This document shows positions 56,845-64,000 of a stretch of DNA of 64,000 bases, in pieces (the first letter of the stretch is position 1; every line of letters starts with the position of its first letter). Source of the stretch: Cedecea neteri NBRC 105707 = ATCC 33855 (GTDB lineage: Bacteria; Pseudomonadota; Gammaproteobacteria; Enterobacterales; Enterobacteriaceae); assembly GCF_001571265.1 (NCBI RefSeq), contig NZ_BCTL01000012.1, positions 1 to 64,000 of the forward strand. The letters are read 5' to 3'. The notes under the pieces were generated by a model. That model had not been told where the DNA came from. It made no database searches and saw only the letters and a list, made by a program, of their open reading frames with translations. The translations under genes were made by a program, and so were the position numbers.

Positions 56845-57817
56845 CGCGGTCCACCGTAAAGGCTAAAACCTCAGAGAGGCTTTCGGCCCCAAGCGCGAGC
56901 ATGATCAGACGATCAACGCCCAACGCCACGCCGGAGCTGTCCGGCATACCGGCTTCCAACGCCGCCAGCAGGTTCATGTCCACCGGCTGCTGCGGCAGGC
57001 CAAGAGCGGCACGCTTGCGGTTATCCTGCTCAAAACGCTGCTGCTGTTCACGCGCGTCGGTCAGTTCGTGGAAACCGTTCGCCAGCTCAATCCCTTTAAA
57101 GTACACCTCAAAGCGCTCCGCCACGCGGTGATCTTCGGTGCTGATCTGCGCCAGAGAAGCCTGGCTTGCCGGGAAGTGATACACAAAGGTTGGCTTGTCT
57201 TTACCAATGTGCGGCTCTACGCCCATCGCAAACAACAGCTGTAACAGCGTGTCGCGGTCTTCTTCTGTGTCAGCGATGTTGCTCAGGTCAAGCTTCGCCG
57301 CCGCTTCACGCAGCTGGGTTTTGTCCGCAGACAGCGGGTCGATGTCCAGATGGCGCTGGAAGACCTGCTGATAAGACAGGCTTTCTGCGGCGCCGCACTC
57401 CAGCACCTGCTGTAGCAGATCATCCACCTCATTCATCAGGCGGTACATGTCGTAGTGCGGACGGTACCACTCGAGCATGGTGAATTCCGGGTTGTGATGA
57501 CGCCCCATCTCTTCATTACGGAAACTGCGGCACAGCTGGAACACCGGGCCACAGCCCGCCGCCAGCAGGCGCTTCATGTGGTATTCCGGGCTGGTCATCA
57601 GGTACAAATTAATGCCCTGAGAGTGGCCTGGGCCGACGAAACGGGTTTCAAACGGCACCAGATGAATATCGGTAACCGTCGCCTGGCTCATGCAGGGTGT
57701 TTCCACCTCCAGAACGCCTCGGTCGGCGAAGAAGCGCCGAATCTCCGCCATAATGGCGGCGCGTTTTAACAAATTGGGGATGGATGCGCTCGGCTGCCAG
57801 GTGGCCGTTTCGCTCAT
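56840..57817 (-). CDS. epmA: Elongation factor P beta-lysine ligase EpmA
   Basis: 325-residue class II lysyl-tRNA-synthetase-like enzyme that attaches (R)-beta-lysine to EF-P Lys34. Class II motifs: motif 2 [26 protein letters not shown], motif 3 [15 protein letters not shown]. It has no anticodon-binding domain, as expected. ATG 57817 ([10 protein letters not shown]) gives the E. coli length. Divergent from frdA as in E. coli. Confidence 0.96.
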   Translation of the reverse strand: MSETATWQPSASIPNLLKRAAIMAEIRRFFADRGVLEVETPCMSQATVTDIHLVPFETRFVGPGHSQGINLYLMTSPEYHMKRLLAAGCGPVFQLCRSFRNEEMGRHHNPEFTMLEWYRPHYDMYRLMNEVDDLLQQVLECGAAESLSYQQVFQRHLDIDPLSADKTQLREAAAKLDLSNIADTEEDRDTLLQLLFAMGVEPHIGKDKPTFVYHFPASQASLAQISTEDHRVAERFEVYFKGIELANGFHELTDAREQQQRFEQDNRKRAALGLPQQPVDMNLLAALEAGMPDSSGVALGVDRLIMLALGAESLSEVLAFTVDRA

Positions 57818-58044
57818 GAGAAAGTCTCCGTATTTATGCAAGGCCGAGAAGTCTACCCGCATCACAGAAGGGAGACAAATTTTGTGCAGAGAATTTTACT
57901 TTCGGCGTAAATGGCGAGGCCCAGGCAAGCTTTTTCTCGTGCACCAGCCGCCATTTTTTCTCCGCATTACACCATTTAAGCATCCATTTTTGTGACGAGA
58001 TTCATTAACAGCAGTAATTAATCGACCTGTAGAACAGCAAAAAA

Positions 58045-58086
58045 ATCGAACAAATCAAATTTCCCTAAAATCCCTCCGGTTATACT
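58045..58086 (+). promoter_or_regulatory. frd promoter with FNR-like site
   Basis: A -10 element TATACT is at 58081-58086. TCGAACAAATCAA around 58045-58058 resembles an FNR site (TTGATnnnnATCAA) with a good right half and poor left half, centred about 40 bp before the expected start of transcription, as for FNR-activated promoters. The rest of the 380-bp epmA-frdA gap shows no gene. Confidence 0.55.
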
Positions 58087-58197
58087 TCCTCTACCTAAAA
58101 AGGAGCAGGGATACACCTTTCGCAGCCACCGCCTTTCGGGCCGTGAATACCCTTTGGTCGTATAGCTTTGCGAATTACTAAAATCTGGAGGAATGTC

Positions 58198-59988
58198 GTG
58201 CAAACCTTTCAAGCCGATCTCGCCATTATAGGCGCCGGCGGAGCAGGCCTAAGAGCAGCCATTGCGGCGGCCCAGGCTAATCCACAGGCAAAAATCGCTC
58301 TGATTTCCAAAGTCTACCCAATGCGCAGCCACACGGTTGCCGCCGAAGGGGGTTCCGCAGCCGTCGCGCAGGATCACGACAGCTTCGACTACCATTTTCA
58401 CGACACCGTTGCCGGAGGCGACTGGCTGTGTGAGCAGGATGTGGTTGACTACTTTGTTCACCATTGCCCAACTGAAATGACCCAACTTGAACAGTGGGGC
58501 TGCCCGTGGAGCCGTCGTCCGGACGGCAGCGTCAACGTCAGGCGCTTCGGCGGCATGAAGATCGAACGTACCTGGTTCGCCGCCGACAAAACCGGCTTCC
58601 ATATGCTCCACACGCTGTTCCAGACCTCCCTTCAGTTCCCGCAAATTCAACGCTTCGACGAACACTTCGTGCTCGACATTCTGGTCGATGACGGCCAGGC
58701 GCGTGGCGTGGTCGCGATGAACATGATGGAAGGCGAGCTGGTGCAGATCCGCACCAACGCGGTAGTGATGGCCACCGGCGGTGCCGGACGTGTTTATCGC
58801 TACAACACCAACGGCGGCATCGTCACCGGGGACGGCATGGGCATGGCGCTGAGCCACGGCGTGCCGCTGCGCGATATGGAATTTGTGCAATATCACCCAA
58901 CCGGGCTGCCGGGCTCCGGCATCCTGATGACCGAAGGCTGCCGCGGCGAAGGCGGCATTCTGGTAAACAAAAACGGCTATCGCTACCTGCAAGATTACGG
59001 CATGGGGCCGGAAACTCCGCTCGGCGAGCCGAAGAACAAATACATGGAACTCGGCCCACGCGACAAAGTGTCTCAGGCTTTCTGGCACGAGTGGCGCAAA
59101 GGCAACACCATCTCCACCCCGCGCGGCGACGTGGTGTACCTCGACCTGCGCCACCTGGGCGAGAAAAAGCTGCTTGAGCGTCTGCCGTTTATCTGCGAGC
59201 TGGCAAAAGCCTACGTCGGCGTCGACCCAATCAAAGAACCTATTCCAGTACGCCCAACCGCGCACTACACCATGGGCGGAATCGAGACCGATACCCAGTG
59301 CGAAACCCGCATTAAAGGGCTGTTCGCGGTAGGCGAGTGTTCTTCCGTTGGCCTGCACGGCGCCAACCGCCTGGGCTCTAACTCGCTGGCAGAACTTGTG
59401 GTGTTCGGCCGTCTCGCGGGCGAGCAGGCGATGGAGCGTGCCGCTCAGGCACAGCCGGCGAACGATGCCGCGCTGAACGCCCAGGCCACCGATGTTGAAG
59501 GCCGCCTGAAGCAGTTGGTCAATCAGGAAGGCAACGAAAACTGGTCGAAAATCCGCGACGAAATGGGGCTTTCCATGGAGGAAGGCTGCGGGATTTACCG
59601 CACCACGGAATTAATGCAAAAAACCGTCGACAAGCTGGCGGAGCTGCAGGAACGCTTCAAGCGCGTGCGCATTACCGACACATCCAGCGTCTTCAATACC
59701 GATCTGCTGTACACCATTGAACTCGGCCACGGCCTGAACGTTGCCGAATGTATGGCGCACTCCGCCCTCGCGCGTAAAGAGTCGCGCGGTGCCCACCAGC
59801 GCCTGGACGAAGGCTATACCGAGCGCGATGATGTCAATTTCCTTAAACATACTCTGGCTTTCCGCGATGCAGATGGCACCACGCGCCTCGACTATAGCGA
59901 TGTGAAGATCACCACGCTGCCGCCAGCAAAACGCGTATACGGCGCGGAAGCGGAAGATGCTGAGAAAAAGGAGAAGGCAAATGGCTGA
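58198..59988 (+). CDS. frdA: Fumarate reductase flavoprotein subunit
   Basis: 596-residue catalytic subunit of anaerobic quinol:fumarate reductase. The FAD-binding [10 protein letters not shown] is at 12-21 and the covalent FAD site is His45 in [12 protein letters not shown]. Active-site segments match E. coli FrdA almost residue for residue. GTG 58198 ([10 protein letters not shown]) follows CTGGAGG; a longer in-frame start has no match. The C-terminal tail is shorter than in E. coli (602). frdB overlaps by 8 bp. Confidence 0.97.
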   Translation: MQTFQADLAIIGAGGAGLRAAIAAAQANPQAKIALISKVYPMRSHTVAAEGGSAAVAQDHDSFDYHFHDTVAGGDWLCEQDVVDYFVHHCPTEMTQLEQWGCPWSRRPDGSVNVRRFGGMKIERTWFAADKTGFHMLHTLFQTSLQFPQIQRFDEHFVLDILVDDGQARGVVAMNMMEGELVQIRTNAVVMATGGAGRVYRYNTNGGIVTGDGMGMALSHGVPLRDMEFVQYHPTGLPGSGILMTEGCRGEGGILVNKNGYRYLQDYGMGPETPLGEPKNKYMELGPRDKVSQAFWHEWRKGNTISTPRGDVVYLDLRHLGEKKLLERLPFICELAKAYVGVDPIKEPIPVRPTAHYTMGGIETDTQCETRIKGLFAVGECSSVGLHGANRLGSNSLAELVVFGRLAGEQAMERAAQAQPANDAALNAQATDVEGRLKQLVNQEGNENWSKIRDEMGLSMEEGCGIYRTTELMQKTVDKLAELQERFKRVRITDTSSVFNTDLLYTIELGHGLNVAECMAHSALARKESRGAHQRLDEGYTERDDVNFLKHTLAFRDADGTTRLDYSDVKITTLPPAKRVYGAEAEDAEKKEKANG

Positions 59989-60715
59989 GATGCAAACCCT
60001 GAAGATTGAGATTGTGCGCTACAACCCGGAAACGGACAGCAAGCCACATAGCGAAATCTACGAAGTGCCATTTGACGAGCAAACCTCGCTGCTGGACGGA
60101 CTGGGTTATATCAAAGATAACCTCGCGCCGGACCTCAGCTACCGCTGGTCGTGCCGCATGGCGATTTGTGGCTCCTGCGGCATGATGGTCAACAAAGTGC
60201 CGAAGCTGGCCTGTAAAACCTTCCTGCGTGAATACACCAAAGGCATCAAAGTAGAAGCGCTGGCGAACTTCCCGATTGAGCGCGATTTGGTGGTCGACAT
60301 GACCCACTTCATCGAAAGCCTGGAGTCGATCAAGCCTTATATTATTGGCAACGCACGCACGCCAGATCAGGGGCCAAACACGCAGACACCCGCGCAGATG
60401 GCGAAATACCATCAGTTCTCCGGCTGCATCAACTGTGGGCTGTGCTATGCCGCCTGCCCGCAGTTTGGCCTGAACCCTGAGTTTATCGGCCCGGCGGCGA
60501 TCACCCTGGCTCACCGTTACAACCTGGACAGCCGTGACCACGGCAAGAAACAGCGTATGCCGCAGCTTAACGGGCAAAACGGCGTGTGGAGCTGCACCTT
60601 TGTCGGCTACTGCTCCGAAGTTTGTCCAAAACACGTCGATCCGGCCGCGGCCATCCAGCAGGGCAAAGTCGAAAGCTCGAAAGACTTTTTGATTGCCACC
60701 CTGAAACCACGCTAA
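59981..60715 (+). CDS. frdB: Fumarate reductase iron-sulfur subunit
   Basis: 244-residue subunit carrying three iron-sulfur centres. The [2Fe-2S] Cys set is in [11 protein letters not shown], with another near KLACKTF; the [4Fe-4S]/[3Fe-4S] cysteines are in [15 protein letters not shown] and [16 protein letters not shown] 59981 ([10 protein letters not shown]) is the E. coli-type start and overlaps frdA. Confidence 0.97.
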   Translation: MAEMQTLKIEIVRYNPETDSKPHSEIYEVPFDEQTSLLDGLGYIKDNLAPDLSYRWSCRMAICGSCGMMVNKVPKLACKTFLREYTKGIKVEALANFPIERDLVVDMTHFIESLESIKPYIIGNARTPDQGPNTQTPAQMAKYHQFSGCINCGLCYAACPQFGLNPEFIGPAAITLAHRYNLDSRDHGKKQRMPQLNGQNGVWSCTFVGYCSEVCPKHVDPAAAIQQGKVESSKDFLIATLKPR

Positions 60716-60725
60716 GGAGTGCACC

Positions 60726-61121
60726 ATGACCACGAAACGTAAGCCTTATGTCCGCCCCATGGCGCCAACCTGGTGGCGGCAGTTGGGCTTCTACCGTTTT
60801 TATATGCTGCGTGAAGGCACTTCGGTTCCGACCGTCTGGTTCAGCATCGTGCTGATTTATGGCCTTTTCTCGCTGAAACACGGCGCAGAAGGCTGGGCAG
60901 ATTTTGTGGGTTTCCTGCAAAATCCGGTGGTAATTATCCTCAATCTCATCACCCTGGCCGCCGCCGTGCTGCACACCAAAACCTGGTTTGAGCTGGCGCC
61001 GAAGGCCGCTAACGTCATCGTTAAGGGCGAGAAAATGGGGCCGGAGCCGGTCATCAAGGGACTGTGGGTTGTCACTGCGCTGGTGACTGTCGTTGTGCTG
61101 CTTGTAGCACTGTTCTGGTAA
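60726..61121 (+). CDS. frdC: Fumarate reductase membrane anchor FrdC
   Basis: 131-residue anchor with three membrane spans, binding menaquinol with FrdD and holding FrdAB at the inner membrane. Typical start [16 protein letters not shown], then [18 protein letters not shown]. 10 bp after frdB and 10 bp before frdD. Confidence 0.96.
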   Translation: MTTKRKPYVRPMAPTWWRQLGFYRFYMLREGTSVPTVWFSIVLIYGLFSLKHGAEGWADFVGFLQNPVVIILNLITLAAAVLHTKTWFELAPKAANVIVKGEKMGPEPVIKGLWVVTALVTVVVLLVALFW

Positions 61122-61131
61122 GGAGGCTGAG

Positions 61132-61491
61132 GTGATTAACCAAAATCCAAAACGTTCCGACGAACCGGTATTCTGGGGCCTGTTTGGCGCAGGCGGCATG
61201 TGGGGTGCTATTTTCGCGCCGGTTATCGTGCTGCTGGTTGGCATCATGTTGCCGCTGGGCCTGTTCCCTGGTGATGCGCTGGGCTTTGACCGTGTCTATG
61301 CCTTCGCCCACAGCTGGATTGGCCGCCTGTTCCTGCTGCTGATGATTGTGCTGCCGCTGTGGTGTGGCCTGCACCGTATTCACCACGCGATGCACGATCT
61401 GAAAATCCACGTCCCGGCGGGGAAATGGGTGTTCTACGGCCTTGCTGCCATCCTGACGGTGGTGACCATTATTGGCCTGCTGACGCTGTAA
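61132..61491 (+). CDS. frdD: Fumarate reductase membrane anchor FrdD
   Basis: 119-residue anchor with three spans ([40 protein letters not shown]). GTG start at 61132 after AGGAGG. In E. coli its end runs into the ampC control region; here a terminator and ampR follow. Confidence 0.96.
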   Translation: MINQNPKRSDEPVFWGLFGAGGMWGAIFAPVIVLLVGIMLPLGLFPGDALGFDRVYAFAHSWIGRLFLLLMIVLPLWCGLHRIHHAMHDLKIHVPAGKWVFYGLAAILTVVTIIGLLTL

Positions 61492-61507
61492 TCGCTTAGC
61501 ACGCAAC

Positions 61508-61535
61508 AAGGCCTGCCATTGCGCAGGCCTTTTTA
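61508..61535. terminator. Bidirectional terminator frdD / ampR
   Basis: AAGGCCTGC/GCAGGCCTT (61508-61516, 61523-61531) followed by TTTTATTTT. It closes frdABCD and, from the other side, ampR. Confidence 0.88.
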
Positions 61536-62408
61536 TTTTCCACACTCTCCTGCTAGCCAGGCAGAAAAATCACGCATGGCGGGCGTTTGCGCGCGCGACT
61601 GAAGCCTTGTTAACCAGTAACTTCCCAAACTGATTTCCGTCTCAAACGGACGCACAATCCGTTCGCTGTTCAGCAAATGGGTGAACATGTTTACCGGCGC
61701 AATGGCGATCCCGGCCCCGGCCTGCGCGGCTTCAAGCATGGTTATTGAGGAATCAAAAACCATGACCAGATGCGTCGGTGACGGGGGAGCTTCATCCGCA
61801 GCCTGTAGCCATGCCGCCCATTCATCACGCCGGTAGGAGCGCAACAGCGTGTGATTCAGAACATCTTTCGGCGTATGCAGTTCAGTAGCCAGCGCCGGAG
61901 AGCAAAGCGGCGACAGCGGCGCGTCGCACAGAAACGTCGCCTCAGTCCCATGCCAGGCCCCGCTGCCAAATCGCACCGTATAGTCCAGCCCCTCCGCCGC
62001 CGGATCCACGCGGTTATTATGGGTTGAAAGCTGGAGATCGATATGCGGATAGCGCCGACGAAACGCCTCCAGGCGTGGCAAAAGAAAGCCAGTAGCAAAC
62101 GTGCCCACGACGCCTAACTTAAGTTTTTCTCTCGCCTGGGTGCCGGAAAAGCGATCCAACACGCCCGCTATACGGTCAAATGAATCGTTTAGCACAGGTA
62201 ACAGGTTTTCGCCTTCCGTGGTCAGCATCAGACCACGAGACACGCGAACAAACAGCTGACAATGCAGATGTTCTTCCAGCGTCTTTACCTGCTGGCTGAT
62301 GGCGGAGTGCGTAACATTCAGCTCAATAGCGGCATGCGTGAAGCTTAGGTGCCGGGCAGCGGCTTCAAAAGCTCGCAGGGAGTTGAGGGGGATATAGCTG
62401 CGGGTCAT
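61533..62408 (-). CDS. ampR: AmpC beta-lactamase regulator AmpR
   Basis: 291-residue LysR-type regulator, the Enterobacter/Citrobacter length. HTH: SLRAFEAAARHLSFTHAAIELNVTHSAISQQ. It represses ampC with UDP-MurNAc-pentapeptide bound and activates it with anhydro-muropeptides made under beta-lactam stress. The effector domain keeps STHNNRVDPAAEGLDYTVRFG and MVFDSSITMLEAAQAG. Divergent from ampC with a 131-bp gap. Confidence 0.95.
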   Translation of the reverse strand: MTRSYIPLNSLRAFEAAARHLSFTHAAIELNVTHSAISQQVKTLEEHLHCQLFVRVSRGLMLTTEGENLLPVLNDSFDRIAGVLDRFSGTQAREKLKLGVVGTFATGFLLPRLEAFRRRYPHIDLQLSTHNNRVDPAAEGLDYTVRFGSGAWHGTEATFLCDAPLSPLCSPALATELHTPKDVLNHTLLRSYRRDEWAAWLQAADEAPPSPTHLVMVFDSSITMLEAAQAGAGIAIAPVNMFTHLLNSERIVRPFETEISLGSYWLTRLQSRAQTPAMRDFSAWLAGECGK

Positions 62409-62416
62409 GGCATCAC

Positions 62417-62460
62417 CTGTTAGAAAATCTTAAGCCTAATGCCAAATTTAATCGTTTGTC
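62417..62460. promoter_or_regulatory. AmpR operator in the ampR-ampC gap
   Basis: TGTTAGAAAATC and AAATTTAATCGTTTGTC lie where AmpR sites occur in Citrobacter and Enterobacter and resemble them. A weak -10 TATCAT is at 62511-62516. This layout predicts inducible AmpC. Confidence 0.6.
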
Positions 62461-62524
62461 ACCGGGAGTCAAATCCAACAAACTTGCCTCGTCTGACGGG
62501 CCCGGACTGCTATCATCTCTCTAA

Positions 62525-63688
<1,164 letters not shown>

Positions 63689-63698
63689 ACGTGACAAC

Positions 63699-63721
63699 GG
63701 CCTGCTAACGCGGGCCTTTTT
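63699..63721 (+). terminator. ampC terminator
   Basis: GGCCTGC/GCGGGCC stem (one G-T pair) with a TAAC loop, then TTTTT. Confidence 0.88.
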
Positions 63722-63794
63722 ATTTCCGGCTTCGCTCACACTTTATTTCCTGCCGCCATCTACACTTAGCTAAAAACCCTGGAAGGAATCTGCT

Positions 63795-64000
63795 ATGCGC
63801 ATTTGGCCCGCTGTCACCGCGCTCGCGGTCGCATTATTCGTTGTCTCCTGTAGCGCCCCAACGCCCCCACCCAGCGTCACGGTGGTCCAAAACTTCGACG
63901 CTAAACGCTTTATCGGTACCTGGTATGAAATCGCCCGCTTAGACCACAGTTTTGAAAGCGGCCTGAATCAGGTCACGGCTACCTACAGTTTTATGGATGA
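63795..64000 (+). CDS. blc: Outer-membrane lipocalin Blc (partial, cut by window end)
   Basis: The first 68 codons are present. A lipoprotein signal ends in LFVVSC, with the lipidated Cys about residue 19, followed by the lipocalin signature NFDAKRFIGTWYEIARLDHSFE. Blc binds lysophospholipids at the outer membrane. It follows ampC as in E. coli. The gene runs off the right edge, so nothing can be said of its end. Confidence 0.93.
   Translation, partial: MRIWPAVTALAVALFVVSCSAPTPPPSVTVVQNFDAKRFIGTWYEIARLDHSFESGLNQVTATYSFMD

Overview
The window is chromosomal DNA of an enterobacterium (family Enterobacteriaceae). Orn, RsgA, Psd, MscM, RsmI, LpoA, DiaA, DolP, TldE, DarP, EpmA and FrdABCD all resemble their Escherichia coli counterparts closely, and RNase P RNA is the expected 377 nt. 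An ampR gene sits divergently between frdD and ampC, as in Enterobacter, Citrobacter and Cedecea and unlike E. coli. Together with the malonate decarboxylase operon this suggests a Cedecea/Enterobacter-like genus, but the genus cannot be fixed from this sequence alone.

Layout: (1) 1-6.4 kb, core genes orn / rsgA-psd-mscM. (2) 6.4-8.2 kb, yhaJ / yhaK. (3) 8.2-9.3 kb, an AT-rich stretch without a convincing gene, ending in a candidate structured leader RNA. (4) 9.3-16.3 kb, an accessory five-gene operon: a two-domain glycosyltransferase, a HemN-like radical SAM enzyme, two paralogous proteins each built from a duplicated domain, and an MFS exporter. I do not recognise it as any described pathway. 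(5) 16.3-19.2 kb, an AAA ATPase, a 33-residue membrane peptide, a MarR-GNAT fusion and rnpB with a duplicated 3' end. (6) 19.2-28.5 kb, an amino-sugar (galactosamine-type) regulon agaR / kbaZ-agaVWEF / agaS-kbaY plus a secreted glycosidase, without agaA. (7) 28.5-33.9 kb, a stray GNAT-like gene and the rsmI / lpoA-yraN-diaA-dolP housekeeping block. (8) 34-42.7 kb, a PRD/EIIA regulator, a secreted lactonase-like propeller protein and a compact eight-gene operon joining DgaE/DgaF-type sugar-acid enzymes to a set of uncharacterised membrane proteins (DUF4310/4311/4312) and a glycine-rich SFCGS protein. (9) 43.2-51.8 kb, a HigBA-like toxin-antitoxin pair running directly into mdcR, then the full mdcABCDEFGH malonate decarboxylase operon. 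(10) 52-57.8 kb, a CatB-like acetyltransferase, cybC, a palindromic repeat, tldE, darP, a LysE exporter, a GNAT and epmA. (11) 58-64 kb, frdABCD, ampR, ampC and the start of blc.

In E. coli K-12 the blocks orn-mscM and epmA-frd-ampC are near neighbours, whereas yhaJ-dolP and cybC-tldE-darP map elsewhere. Here those blocks lie between mscM and epmA, so the window records large-scale rearrangement relative to E. coli.

The two most promising places for undescribed biology are the radical-SAM/glycosyltransferase operon with its leader (about 9.1-16.3 kb) and the DUF4310-4312/SFCGS operon (37.3-42.7 kb). All assignments come from reading the sequence and recalled family knowledge; no database search or folding program was run.
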